Below, in pieces: positions 24,311-32,588 of a stretch of 64,000 nt of DNA. The DNA lies in the NCBI RefSeq assembly GCF_014191425.1, contig NZ_JACHWP010000001.1:434001-498000 (forward strand), given 5' to 3'. A program made the translations under genes and the position numbers. The stretch's first letter is position 1; every line of letters begins with the position of its first letter. The notes beneath the pieces were generated by a model. The model was not told the origin of the DNA, did no database searches, and saw only the letters and a program-made list of their open reading frames with translations. This stretch comes from Helcobacillus massiliensis (lineage in GTDB: Bacteria > Actinomycetota > Actinomycetes > Actinomycetales > Dermabacteraceae).

Positions 24311-24316
24311 AGCCTA
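24311..24316 (-). promoter_or_regulatory. -10 box for leaderless ArsD-like/aminotransferase transcript
   Basis: On the minus strand TAGGCT ends 7 nt before the ATG at 24303; no ribosome binding site is present. Confidence 0.5.
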
Positions 24317-24341
24317 GTCGCCGGCTCTGATCACGGCGTGC

Positions 24342-26903
24342 TCAGCGCCAGGGCGCCTTCGCGATGTCCCCGGCGTACTCCATCGACAGGGCGAGCTCCC
24401 CGGCCTCATCGGAGGCGTCGACATCGAGCACGGCCTGCAGAACGAAGTCGTTGTTCTCATCGGGGTCCATGACGGTCTGGGTGATCAGCCACTGCTTCGA
24501 CTCCTTCGTGATCCGCAGCAGGCGCGGATCGCGGGCCTGCGGCTCGATCACGACATGGTCGTACAGGTCATAGAACTCGTCCATGGCCTCGCCCCAGCGG
24601 TCAGCGTCCCAGTCGTCGTCACCGAGCTGGCCGAGGTCCTCTTCGCGCTCGAAGGCGAAGTCCTCCACGCGGCGCCACATCGCCTGACGGATCATTGTCT
24701 CCACCACCTTCGTCTGGGCCGTGAGGGCGCGCGGGGAGTCGGGCCGGATCTCGTCGGCGCCGTCGTGGCCGTCGCCGTCCTCCGGATGGGCGAGCGCCTC
24801 CCATTCGTCCAGCAGGGAGGAGTCCACACCGCGCACGAGCACGCCGAGCCATTCGATGATGTCCTCGACCTCGTCGGTGCGCAGCTCCTGCGGCAGAGTG
24901 CGCCTCAGGGTCTGATAGGCGTCCGAGAGGTACCGCAGCACAATGCCCTCGGAGCGGATCAGCTGATACCGGGAGACGAACTCGCTGAATGTGGAACCGG
25001 TCTCGAACAGCTCCCGCACGATCGACTTCGGGGAGAGGTCATCCACCGGCACCCAGGGGCGCTGCTTCGCGTAGATCTCCAGCGCCGCCTCCAGCTCCTC
25101 CGCCAAGGGCTTCGGCCACGTCACCTCGTCCAGCAGCTGCATCCGCTCCTGGTACTCGACCCCGTCGGCCTTCAGCTCCGCCAGCAGACGGCGCTTCGCG
25201 GTGCCCTGCTGGGCGAGCAGGATCTGCCGCGGGTCCTCCAGGATCGCCTCGATCGTGGAGACGGTGTCCATCGTGAGGTCCGGGGAGTCCTCATCAAGGG
25301 AGTCGAGGAACGCGATCGCGAACGGCGCCAGCGGCTGGTTCATCTGGAAGTCCAGCTGCAGGTCCTCCACCAGGTGGATGCGGCGGCCCTGGTTGTCGGC
25401 GGTGCCGGTGACCTCCACGATCTCCGATTCGGTGAGGCCGCGGAACAGCTCGATGGCGCGGCGCTTCAGGGCGAGCTTCTGCGCCGGTGTCTGGTGGCTC
25501 GTCTCGATCAGCTGCCGTGCGTGGGCGGCGGCGCTTCCGGGCCGTGCGATGAGCGCCAGCAGCATCGAGGAGGTGATGCGCATGTGGGCGCGCAGCGGCG
25601 CCGGAGGGTTCTCCACCAGTTTCGTCAGGTTCGCCTCGGTCCAGTTGACGGCGCCCTCGGGGACCTTCGCCTTCGGCTCTCTGCGCTTCTTCTTCGCATT
25701 GTTCGGTGCCTTCCCCGATTCGGCACGGGCCGCGGCGCGGGCCTTCTGCTTCTCGAACTCGACCGTCCACTCGGGCGCCTGCACCACAACGTGCCCCACC
25801 GTGTCGTACCCGGCGCGACCGGCGCGGCCCGCGATCTGGTGGAACTCCCGGGAGTTCAGCAGGCGGGTGGTGCGGCCGTCGAACTTCGCCAGCCCCGTCA
25901 GCAGCACGGTGCGGATCGGCACGTTGATGCCCACCCCGAGGGTGTCGGTGCCGGCGATGACTTTCAGCAGCCCGGACTGGGCGAGGCGCTCCACCAGACG
26001 CCGGTACTTCGGCAGCATTCCGGCGTGGTGCACCCCGATGCCTTCGCGCACCAGCTTGGAGAGGATCTTCCCGAAGCCGCGCGAGAAGCGGAAGTCCCCG
26101 ATCAGCTCCCGGATCTGCGCCTTCTCGTCCTTGGTGAGGATGTTCCAGCCCAGCAGGTTCTGCGCCTGCTGCAGCGCGTTCGCCTGCGTGAAGTGGACGA
26201 TGTAGACGGGGGCGTCGCGGCTCTCGAGGATCTCCCTGATGGTGTCCTCGAGGTCAGTGGTGGCCCACCGGAAGTCCAGCGGCACCGGCCGCGGCGCATC
26301 CCAGATGGTGGTGACGGATCGGTGCGTGCGCTTGTTCAGGTCCTCTTCGAAGAAGGCGACGTCACCGAGCGTGGCGCTCATCAGCACGAACTGCGCATCG
26401 GTCAGCTCCAGCAGCGGCACCTGCCACGCCCAGCCGCGCTCGGAGTCACCGTAGAAGTGGAACTCGTCCATCACCACCACTCCGATGTCGGAGTCGGCGC
26501 CGTCGCGCAGCGCATGGTTGGCGAGGATCTCCGCCGTGCACACGATGATCGGCGCATCATGGTTCACCGCGGCGTCACCGGTCATCATGCCGACCATCTC
26601 GGCACCGAACATGGAGACGATCTCGAAGAACTTCTCGCTCACCAGCGCCTTGATGGGCGCCGTGTAGTAGGCGCGCTCCCCGCGGGCCATGGCTGCGAAC
26701 AGCGCGGAGTACGCGATGGTGGTCTTCCCCGACCCCGTGGGCGTGGCCGCGATGACGTGCTCTCCGGCGGCGATCGCCAGCAGCGCCTCCTCCTGGTGCG
26801 GGTAGAGGGTGCGCCCCACGGAGGCCTGGGCCTCGACGAAGGCGTCGACGATCTGGTCCCCACCGGAGGACTCGGGCAGGAAGGAGGCCAGGAGAGAGGT
26901 CAT
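24342..26903 (-). CDS. DEAD/DEAH-box superfamily 2 helicase with DUF3516 domain
   Basis: This 853-residue protein is the actinobacterial relative of Ski2-type RNA helicases. Motif I is ATPTGSGKT (residues 53-61), motif II is DEFH (146-149), motif III is LMSATLG, and motif VI is QIAGRAGRAGYD near residue 365. A lysine-rich stretch (KKKRREPKAK, about 405) separates the helicase core from the C-terminal DUF3516 region. Such proteins are widespread in actinobacteria and probably unwind structured RNA, but the substrate is not established. On the minus strand it follows the HAD gene by 50 bp. GACAAT lies 6 nt upstream of the ATG, a weak version of the leaderless pattern. Confidence 0.92.
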   Translation of the reverse strand: MTSLLASFLPESSGGDQIVDAFVEAQASVGRTLYPHQEEALLAIAAGEHVIAATPTGSGKTTIAYSALFAAMARGERAYYTAPIKALVSEKFFEIVSMFGAEMVGMMTGDAAVNHDAPIIVCTAEILANHALRDGADSDIGVVVMDEFHFYGDSERGWAWQVPLLELTDAQFVLMSATLGDVAFFEEDLNKRTHRSVTTIWDAPRPVPLDFRWATTDLEDTIREILESRDAPVYIVHFTQANALQQAQNLLGWNILTKDEKAQIRELIGDFRFSRGFGKILSKLVREGIGVHHAGMLPKYRRLVERLAQSGLLKVIAGTDTLGVGINVPIRTVLLTGLAKFDGRTTRLLNSREFHQIAGRAGRAGYDTVGHVVVQAPEWTVEFEKQKARAAARAESGKAPNNAKKKRREPKAKVPEGAVNWTEANLTKLVENPPAPLRAHMRITSSMLLALIARPGSAAAHARQLIETSHQTPAQKLALKRRAIELFRGLTESEIVEVTGTADNQGRRIHLVEDLQLDFQMNQPLAPFAIAFLDSLDEDSPDLTMDTVSTIEAILEDPRQILLAQQGTAKRRLLAELKADGVEYQERMQLLDEVTWPKPLAEELEAALEIYAKQRPWVPVDDLSPKSIVRELFETGSTFSEFVSRYQLIRSEGIVLRYLSDAYQTLRRTLPQELRTDEVEDIIEWLGVLVRGVDSSLLDEWEALAHPEDGDGHDGADEIRPDSPRALTAQTKVVETMIRQAMWRRVEDFAFEREEDLGQLGDDDWDADRWGEAMDEFYDLYDHVVIEPQARDPRLLRITKESKQWLITQTVMDPDENNDFVLQAVLDVDASDEAGELALSMEYAGDIAKAPWR

Positions 26904-26953
26904 GCCCCCATTGTCGCAGGCGGGCTGCGCTCAAGCCCCTCAGGCGGCGGCGA

Positions 26954-27793
26954 TCAGATCATTCCGAGCTTCTCGAACGCCAGCTGCACCCCGTGACCGG
27001 ACGGGCCGGGCACCAGCCAGTCGGACGCATCGATGACGTACTGCGGCGATCCTTCGATGCCCACCCCGGTGCCGGCGGTCCTCAGCATCTTCTCGTCGTT
27101 CGCGCCGTCGCCGATGCCGACGGTCGTCGACATCTCCATCCCCAGATGGTCCGCCACGAACCGCACGCCATCGGCCTTGTCGATCCGCGCCAGATGGATC
27201 TCACCGGAGGCGAGATCATTGGAGTCCAGTGAGTTCGGCAGTGCGTTCAGCTCCTCGGACATGTCCGCGGCGATCTCGGCGATGGGTCGGCGGCAGCCGA
27301 ACACCGCGATCTTCGTGATCCGCGGAGTGCGGTCCGTCGGCATGGGGGTGATGTCGCGGATGATGTCGATGGGGCCGTTGCCGATCGAACCGGGCTGCGC
27401 TTTCGGCAGGTCCTTCTGCACGGAGCGGATGTAGGAGGTGTAGGCCTCCATCTGATCCGCCGGTACGTGCAGACCGGAGGAGGACTCAGCGACATAGCCG
27501 ATCCCCTCGGACTGGAGCACATCCACCGCCCGCTCCGCCATCGGAGGCGGGAACGCCTCATCCAGCAGCACTTCGCCGTTCATACGGACATAGGCGCCGG
27601 CGGACAGGACGACGCCGTCGAACAGCTCCTCCACCTCGGGCAGCACCATGCCGAGGGGGCGGCCGGTGCACAGGAAGATCAGGTGGCCATGGGCACGGGC
27701 GCGGGCGATCGCGTCGATGTGCGCGGGCGGGATGACGCCGTGGTCGGCGAGGGTTCCGTCGAAATCGATGAAGACGGCGCGGCGGTCGGTCAC
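26954..27793 (-). CDS. HAD-superfamily Cof-type phosphatase
   Basis: The 279-residue protein has motif I FIDFDGTLADHG with nucleophile Asp10 and acid/base Asp12, motif II in LIFLCTGRP, the conserved motif III Lys around DKADGVRFVADHLG and motif IV GIGDGANDEKML, with a large type IIB cap between. These enzymes dephosphorylate sugar phosphates or cofactors such as FMN and PLP; the substrate is not predictable. Two in-frame GTG codons lie close together: the first (27799) overlaps the AGGAG sequence, the second (27793) is six bases behind it, so the second is chosen. Confidence 0.9.
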   Translation of the reverse strand: MTDRRAVFIDFDGTLADHGVIPPAHIDAIARARAHGHLIFLCTGRPLGMVLPEVEELFDGVVLSAGAYVRMNGEVLLDEAFPPPMAERAVDVLQSEGIGYVAESSSGLHVPADQMEAYTSYIRSVQKDLPKAQPGSIGNGPIDIIRDITPMPTDRTPRITKIAVFGCRRPIAEIAADMSEELNALPNSLDSNDLASGEIHLARIDKADGVRFVADHLGMEMSTTVGIGDGANDEKMLRTAGTGVGIEGSPQYVIDASDWLVPGPSGHGVQLAFEKLGMI

Positions 27794-27833
27794 GCGCACT
27801 CCTTGGATGGGGGCTGGGCTGGACACCGCCAGC

Positions 27834-28811
27834 CTATCGGGAGCGGTGCGCGCCGGAGCCCAGGCGGTGCGCATCCTCCTCGGAGCCCGCCGCGATCAGC
27901 GGATCCAGGTGCTCCAGGATCCGTCGGCGCAGCTGCTGCGCCCCCTGAGCCAGCTCCTTCTGGCGGCGCACGTACTCCGCCTTCCCCTCCGGGGTCTCGA
28001 TCGCGACCACCCCGTAGCCGAGCGGCCGCACGTCATACGGGGAGGCCTCCATATCGAGCAAACGGGTGCTGCGGGCATGCTCGAAGCAGTCCAGCACGAG
28101 GCTGCTCGGCACCAGCGGCACCAGCTTCGCCGCCCACTTGTACAGGTCCATCCCCACGTGCAGACACGCCGGGTTGTCGCGCTGCACCTGGGTCGCCCGC
28201 GTGGGCTCCATCGAATTGCGCGGGACGGCTTGCGGCGTGAAGAACCGGAACGCGTCGATGTGGGAGCACACCAGCTGGTTCGCCTCCACCACCCGGTCCG
28301 TCTCAGCCTGGCCGAGGCGCAGCGGCAGATCCTCGTGCCGCTGCTGACCCGGCTGCAGCCGGTACACCATCGCCCATTCGTGCAGCCCGAAGCAGGAGAG
28401 GTTCGCCGGCCGCACCCCGAGCTGCGAGCGGGTCAGGAGCCGATGCATGAAGCGCACTGCGTCGGCCCGCTTCGCGAGGAAGCCGGCGACGTCGGCGCGG
28501 CGCACGGCAACCCCGCCGGCGGGGGAGCGGGAGTCGATGTAGTGCCGACGGGTTCCGTCCTCCACCACGTCCCCGACCCCGGCCAGATCCCGGTCCGCGT
28601 CGGCCTCGTAGCCGACTCTCCACCCCGGGTGCCACCGCCGGAGGAACGCGGGGGAGAAGGGGTAGTAGGTGTGCAGGAAGTCCTCCACCGGGTGCTTCTC
28701 ATGTCGGGCCCGGCGCTCGCGGTGAGCGGCCGTCAGCGCATCGGCGCGCCCTTCGTGCCGAGAGCGCTCAGCGGCCGCCTCCTGGGCGGTGAGAACAGCG
28801 GTGAGATCCAT
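27834..28811 (-). CDS. Conserved actinobacterial protein, often annotated as 3-methyladenine DNA glycosylase
   Basis: The 325-residue protein contains ADALTAAHRERRARHEKHPV, EDFLHTYYPFSPAFLRRWHPG and GLHEWAMVYR, sequences I associate with an actinobacterial family that databases commonly label 3-methyladenine DNA glycosylase. I see no helix-hairpin-helix/Gly-Pro-Asp glycosylase motif or AAG-type active site to support that name, so the function should be regarded as unknown. Conserved His, Cys and Tyr residues (FLHTYY, VCSHIDAFRFF, ACLHVGMDLYKW) suggest a real active or metal site. Start: the ATG at 28811 follows a TACACT box by 7 nt on the minus strand. It is divergent from the FAH-family gene. 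Confidence 0.6.
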   Translation of the reverse strand: MDLTAVLTAQEAAAERSRHEGRADALTAAHRERRARHEKHPVEDFLHTYYPFSPAFLRRWHPGWRVGYEADADRDLAGVGDVVEDGTRRHYIDSRSPAGGVAVRRADVAGFLAKRADAVRFMHRLLTRSQLGVRPANLSCFGLHEWAMVYRLQPGQQRHEDLPLRLGQAETDRVVEANQLVCSHIDAFRFFTPQAVPRNSMEPTRATQVQRDNPACLHVGMDLYKWAAKLVPLVPSSLVLDCFEHARSTRLLDMEASPYDVRPLGYGVVAIETPEGKAEYVRRQKELAQGAQQLRRRILEHLDPLIAAGSEEDAHRLGSGAHRSR

Positions 28812-28818
28812 GCGCCCC

Positions 28819-28824
28819 AGTGTA
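28819..28824 (-). promoter_or_regulatory. -10 box for leaderless minus-strand transcript
   Basis: TACACT on the minus strand ends 7 nt before the ATG at 28811. It forms a back-to-back pair with the TAGACT box of the divergent gene 38 bp away. Confidence 0.55.
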
Positions 28825-28861
28825 CGGACGGGGGCCGACGGGGCCGCCGGAGCACGGGGCC

Positions 28862-28867
28862 TAGACT
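28862..28867 (+). promoter_or_regulatory. -10 box for leaderless FAH-family transcript
   Basis: TAGACT ends 6 nt before the ATG at 28874. The six bases between are GGAGGC, which are too close to the start to serve as a normal ribosome binding site and would precede the expected transcription start. Confidence 0.55.
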
Positions 28868-28873
28868 GGAGGC

Positions 28874-29659
28874 ATGCGCATTGCACGATTCACCGACGGC
28901 TCTGACCCGATGTTCGGCATCGTCCAGGAGAAGGACGGCGTCGACATGGTCTACGGCCTCGCCGGAGACCCCCTGTTCACCGAGATCACGCCCAACGGCG
29001 TGATTCGACCGCTGGAGGACGTGCGACTGCTGTCCCCGGTGATCCCGCGCTCGAAGGTGGTGTGCGTGGGCAAGAACTATGCGCAGCACGCGAAGGAGAT
29101 GGGCGGGGAGGCGCCCGAGCAGCCGCTGCTGTTCATGAAGCCGAACACCGCCGTGATCGGTCCGATGGAGCCGATGTTCATCCCCACCTATTCCAGTGAG
29201 GTGTCCCTCGAGGCGGAGCTCGCCGTGGTCATCAAGCAGATGGCGAAGAACGTCGATGCGTCCGCCGCGGCGGGCGTAGTCTTCGGCTATACCTGCGGCA
29301 ACGACTTCACCGCCCGGGACTCCCAGCGCGAGGAGGACCAGTGGTTCCGCGCTAAGGCGTTCGACACCTCCTGTGCGCTCGGCCCGTGGATCGAGACGGA
29401 CCTGGACCCGTCGGCCCTCGCGATCGGCTCCGAGGTCAACGGCGAGGCGCAGCAGGACGGCACCACCGCGGACATGATCCACCCGGTCGCGGACATCATC
29501 GCCGAGGTCTCCCGCGTCACCACCCTGCTGCCCGGTGACGTCATCCTCACCGGCACCCCCGCCGGGGTGGCCCAGGTGGCCGACGGGGACCGCGTCACCG
29601 TCCGGATCCAGGGCATCGGTGAGCTCACCACACCCATCAGCAGCGCCGCGACCCTCTGA
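28874..29659 (+). CDS. Fumarylacetoacetate hydrolase (FAH)-family protein
   Basis: The 261-residue protein has an N-terminal lid segment and a full FAH domain: [28 protein letters not shown], the metal-binding glutamates in [24 protein letters not shown], and [22 protein letters not shown] at the C-terminus. FAH-family enzymes hydrolyse or decarboxylate acyl-pyruvates and related 2-keto acids, for example oxaloacetate or acylpyruvate; the substrate is not determined here. It lies 38 bp upstream of gltX, a pairing common in actinobacteria whose meaning is unclear. Confidence 0.92.
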   Translation: MRIARFTDGSDPMFGIVQEKDGVDMVYGLAGDPLFTEITPNGVIRPLEDVRLLSPVIPRSKVVCVGKNYAQHAKEMGGEAPEQPLLFMKPNTAVIGPMEPMFIPTYSSEVSLEAELAVVIKQMAKNVDASAAAGVVFGYTCGNDFTARDSQREEDQWFRAKAFDTSCALGPWIETDLDPSALAIGSEVNGEAQQDGTTADMIHPVADIIAEVSRVTTLLPGDVILTGTPAGVAQVADGDRVTVRIQGIGELTTPISSAATL

Positions 29660-29697
29660 CACCCTTCCCACCCACAACTCTCCGAGGAGACACACCC

Positions 29698-31221
29698 GTG
29701 ACAACCGAGACCGCACCGCAGAGCGCCGACGAGATCCGCGTCCGGTTCTGTCCGTCGCCCACCGGCACCCCGCACGTGGGCCTGGTCCGCACCGCCCTGT
29801 TCAACTGGGGCTACGCCCGCCACATGGGCGGAAAGCTGGTGTTCCGCATCGAGGACACCGACCAGGCGCGCGACAGCGAAGAGTCCTATCTGCAGCTGCT
29901 GGACGCCATGCGCTGGCTCGGCATCGACTGGGACGAAGGCGTCGAGGTGGGCGGTCCGCACGGCCCGTACCGTCAGTCGCAGCGCGGTGAGATCTACCAG
30001 GACGTGATCGAGAAGCTGAAGGAGGGCGGCTTCATCTACGAGTCGTTCTCCACCGCGGAGGAGATCCAGCAGCGCCACGTGGACGCCGGCCGTCCGAAGG
30101 AGTCCGGCTACGACGGCTTCGACCGCGACCTCACCGAGGAGCAGAAGCAGGCGTTCCGCGACGAGGGCCGCGAACCGGTGTGGCGCCTGCGCATGCCGGA
30201 TGAGGACATCACGTTCACCGATGTGGTGCGCGGCGAGATCACCTTCAAGGCGGGCTCCACCCCGGACTACGTGGTGGTGCGTGCGAACGGCCAGCCGCTG
30301 TACCCGCTGGTCAACCCGGTGGACGATGCCCTGATGGACATCACCCATGTGCTGCGCGGAGAGGACCTGCTGTCCTCCACGCCGCGGCAGATCGCGCTGT
30401 ACCGCGCGCTGATGGCCGTCGGCGTCGCCAAGCGCATCCCCGAGTTCGGCCACCTGCCGTACGTCATGGGGGAGGGGAACAAGAAGCTCTCCAAGCGCGA
30501 CCCGCAGGCCGACCTCTTCCTCTACCGCGAGGACGGCTTCATCCCCGAGGGCATGGTCAACTACCTGGCGCTGCTCGGCTGGGGCTACTCCGCGGACGAG
30601 GACATCTTCACCCGCGAGCAGTTCGTCGAGAAGTTCGACGTCCACGACGTCAACCCCAACCCGGCCCGCGTGGACATCAAGAAGGCGAAGGCCATCAACG
30701 CCGACCACATGCGGATGCTGGATGAGGACGAATTCACCGCCCGTATGATCCCGTACCTCGAGAAGGCGGAGGTCACCTCCGTGCCGATCACCGAGGAGGA
30801 GCTGGACCTGCTCAAGCGCGCCACCCCGCTGGCGCAGCCGCGCATGAACCTCCTCTCCGAGGCGCCCGAGCTGCTCGCGTTCCTCTTCACGGCCGACGAG
30901 GACCTGGAGATCCAGCCGGACGCGCTGAAGAAGCTCGGCGATGACCCCGCTGCCGTGGTGCAGCGCGCCATCGACGACATCGAGCACCTCGGCGACTCCG
31001 ACTTCACCCCGGAGAAGCTGGAGGAGACGCTGCGCGCCTCGATCATCGACGAGATGGGCATCAAGCCGCGCCTCGCCTTCGGTCCGCTGCGCTCCGCCGT
31101 CTCGGGCCGACGGGTCTCCCCGCCGCTGTTCGAGTCCATGGATCTGCTGGGCAGGGAGTCCACACTGGCGCGCCTGCGCAGCTTCCTGACGGTGCTGGCG
31201 GAGCAGCCTGACCAGGCCTGA
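29698..31221 (+). CDS. gltX: Glutamyl-tRNA synthetase
   Basis: GluRS charges tRNA-Glu, and in bacteria using GatCAB also tRNA-Gln, with glutamate. The 507-residue class I enzyme has [20 protein letters not shown] containing its HIGH-type motif, the KMSKS equivalent KKLSKRD near residue 262, and the C-terminal anticodon-binding helical domains. Start: GTG at 29698, after AGGAG at 29684-29690. The downstream genes are tRNA-Gln and two tRNA-Glu, its two expected substrates, and gatCAB is also in this window; no glutaminyl-tRNA synthetase is seen. A non-discriminating GluRS is therefore inferred. Confidence 0.97.
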   Translation: MTTETAPQSADEIRVRFCPSPTGTPHVGLVRTALFNWGYARHMGGKLVFRIEDTDQARDSEESYLQLLDAMRWLGIDWDEGVEVGGPHGPYRQSQRGEIYQDVIEKLKEGGFIYESFSTAEEIQQRHVDAGRPKESGYDGFDRDLTEEQKQAFRDEGREPVWRLRMPDEDITFTDVVRGEITFKAGSTPDYVVVRANGQPLYPLVNPVDDALMDITHVLRGEDLLSSTPRQIALYRALMAVGVAKRIPEFGHLPYVMGEGNKKLSKRDPQADLFLYREDGFIPEGMVNYLALLGWGYSADEDIFTREQFVEKFDVHDVNPNPARVDIKKAKAINADHMRMLDEDEFTARMIPYLEKAEVTSVPITEEELDLLKRATPLAQPRMNLLSEAPELLAFLFTADEDLEIQPDALKKLGDDPAAVVQRAIDDIEHLGDSDFTPEKLEETLRASIIDEMGIKPRLAFGPLRSAVSGRRVSPPLFESMDLLGRESTLARLRSFLTVLAEQPDQA

Positions 31222-31227
31222 TTCCTG

Positions 31228-31259
31228 GTGGCGCGGCCGGCGGACGTTGGCCGCGCCAC
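31228..31259 (+). terminator. Terminator after gltX
   Basis: GTGGCGCGGCC and GGCCGCGCCAC form a perfect 11-bp stem with a 10-nt loop 7 bp past the gltX stop, followed by a pyrimidine-rich tail (ACACTTCTCC). Confidence 0.75.
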
Positions 31260-31275
31260 ACTTCTCCGCCTCGGA

Positions 31276-31305
31276 TTGGCATGGTCCCCAGGGGGCATGT
31301 AATGT
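31276..31305 (+). promoter_or_regulatory. Promoter of the tRNA-Gln/tRNA-Glu cluster
   Basis: TTGGCA (31276-31281) and TAATGT (31300-31305) are separated by 18 bp, one of the few places in the window with a recognisable -35/-10 pair. Expected transcription start is about 45 bp upstream of tRNA-Gln. Confidence 0.6.
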
Positions 31306-31357
31306 TGTATTCCGTTGCAGGGAAGACCTCCGTAAGGAGATCAGAACTGACCATCCT

Positions 31358-31429
31358 TGGGGTATGGTGTAATTGGCAACACGGCTGATTCTGGTTCAGT
31401 TGTTCTAGGTTCGAATCCTGGTACCCCAG
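31358..31429 (+). tRNA. tRNA-Gln (anticodon CTG)
   Basis: The 72-nt sequence folds as a standard cloverleaf: acceptor stem TGGGGTA with TACCCCA, anticodon stem GCTGA/TCAGT with loop TTCTGGT giving anticodon CTG at 31391-31393, and a T arm with GGTTCGAATCC. The discriminator is G and CCA is not encoded. Under the GatCAB route it would first be charged with glutamate. It is the first gene of a three-tRNA cluster. Confidence 0.95.
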
Positions 31430-31469
31430 CGATCTGCACTTCGGTGCGGAACACGGCAGAGATGCCGAG

Positions 31470-31542
31470 GCCCCGTTCGTCTAGCGGCCTAGGACGCCGC
31501 CCTCTCACGGCGGTAACACCGGTTCAAATCCGGTACGGGGTA
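31470..31542 (+). tRNA. tRNA-Glu (anticodon CTC), copy 1
   Basis: The acceptor stem GCCCCGT pairs with ACGGGGT (first pair G-U), the anticodon stem is CCGCC/GGCGG with loop CTCTCAC and anticodon CTC, and the T arm contains GGTTCAAATCC. No CCA is encoded. It lies 40 bp after tRNA-Gln. Confidence 0.95.
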
Positions 31543-31592
31543 CAGGGAATCGCAATCATCCATCAGTCTCGATGGGTGAGCGCTGTTCCAAG

Positions 31593-31665
31593 GCCCCGTT
31601 CGTCTAGCGGCCTAGGACGTCGCCCTCTCACGGCGGTAACACCGGTTCAAATCCGGTACGGGGTA
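31593..31665 (+). tRNA. tRNA-Glu (anticodon CTC), copy 2
   Basis: Identical to copy 1 at 31470 except for one base: the first base of the anticodon stem is T instead of C (TCGCC/GGCGG), turning a C-G pair into U-G. Everything else, including anticodon CTC, is conserved, so it should be functional. It lies 50 bp after copy 1 and is followed by the cluster's terminator. The two copies look like a recent tandem duplication. Confidence 0.95.
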
Positions 31666-31674
31666 CACGGTAGG

Positions 31675-31706
31675 AAGAGCCGGGACCATCATGGTCCCGG
31701 CTCTTT
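31675..31706 (+). terminator. Terminator of the tRNA cluster
   Basis: AAGAGCCGGGACC and GGTCCCGGCTCTT form a perfect 13-bp stem around ATCAT, ending in CTCTTTC. This is one of the best intrinsic terminators in the window. Confidence 0.9.
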
Positions 31707-31717
31707 CGTCATGCCCG

Positions 31718-31723
31718 TAGACT
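31718..31723 (+). promoter_or_regulatory. -10 box of the universal stress protein gene
   Basis: TAGACT is 36 nt before the ATG at 31760. The implied leader has GAAGGAG (31747-31753), so this is a conventional leadered transcript. Confidence 0.5.
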
Positions 31724-31759
31724 GGAGGCACATCAGCAGCTCGGACGAAGGAGACGGAC

Positions 31760-32572
31760 ATGACAGGCGGAATCGGGCGCATCATCGTCGGCATCGGTGA
31801 CACGGAGGAAGCGGACAAGGCGATCCGCTGGGCCGCCCAGCACGCGGTTCTCACCGGCCGTCCCCTGCACCTCGTGCACGCCTTCGTCTGGCCCCTCATG
31901 GGCGTGGACGTCGACCCGGTCCCCGGTGTGAGCGGCTCCGGCCTGAAGGCGTCCGCGGATCGGCTCGTCGAGGAGGCGATCGCCGTTGCGCGCGATGAAG
32001 CGCCCGACGCGATGGTCACCGGTGAGGTCGTGGACGGCCGGGCCCTCGACGTGCTGCTGTCGGTGCAGAGGCCGAACGACACCATCGTGGTGGGCTCGCG
32101 CGGCCTCGGGCGCTTCCTTGCCCTCATCGTCGGCTCCACCTCGCTCGCGCTGATCGCCCGCGCGAGCGCGAACGTCGTGGTGGTCCGCGGCAGCATCGAC
32201 GACGGCCCCATCGCCGCGTTCTACGACGGCCAGGAGTCCTTCGAGCAGATCGTCACCCGAGCTGCCCGCCTGGCGGAGCTGCACCGAACCTCGCTGCGGG
32301 TGTACCCGTCGATCGCGATCCCGCACGCCGAATGGCCGAGGGTGCTGGAGGAGGCGAAGCGGATCGTCGCCCGCCATCATGAGGATGTGGAGGTCGATAT
32401 GACTCCCTACACCGAGGACCACAGTGCGAAGGCCCTGATCCAGCGCGCCGAGGGCACTCGGATGATCGTCGCCGCTGCGCGCACGCAGGGCGAGGAGCGG
32501 CGTTCCGCAGCACCGACCACGGTGTCGCTGCTGCAGTACGCCCACACGCCGGTCTGGCTCGAGCGGGTCTGA
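31760..32572 (+). CDS. Universal stress protein (UspA family)
   Basis: The 270-residue protein has an N-terminal Usp domain starting GRIIVGIGDTEEADKAIRWAA and ending with the ATP-binding signature GSRGLGRFLALIVGS followed by VVVVRG. The second half is a degenerate Usp repeat (residues 150-270) without the glycine-rich nucleotide loop. Such tandem Usp proteins bind ATP and act in dormancy or stress survival in actinobacteria; the exact role is unknown. It is expressed from its own promoter after the tRNA terminator and converges on the IclR regulator; the stops of both genes lie in one hairpin. Confidence 0.88.
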   Translation: MTGGIGRIIVGIGDTEEADKAIRWAAQHAVLTGRPLHLVHAFVWPLMGVDVDPVPGVSGSGLKASADRLVEEAIAVARDEAPDAMVTGEVVDGRALDVLLSVQRPNDTIVVGSRGLGRFLALIVGSTSLALIARASANVVVVRGSIDDGPIAAFYDGQESFEQIVTRAARLAELHRTSLRVYPSIAIPHAEWPRVLEEAKRIVARHHEDVEVDMTPYTEDHSAKALIQRAEGTRMIVAAARTQGEERRSAAPTTVSLLQYAHTPVWLERV

Positions 32573-32588
32573 GACCTGCCCGGTCTCA
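32570..32588. terminator. Bidirectional hairpin between usp and the IclR regulator
   Basis: TGAGACC-TGCCC-GGTCTCA is a perfect 7-bp inverted repeat whose left arm begins with the usp stop codon and whose right arm ends with the complement of the IclR-gene stop. No T tract is present. Confidence 0.5.

Noticed and set aside
24555-26996. 813-codon plus-strand open frame opposite the helicase gene
   Set aside because: High-GC third-position bias keeps the complementary frame open. The minus strand encodes a complete helicase with all motifs, so this is a shadow.
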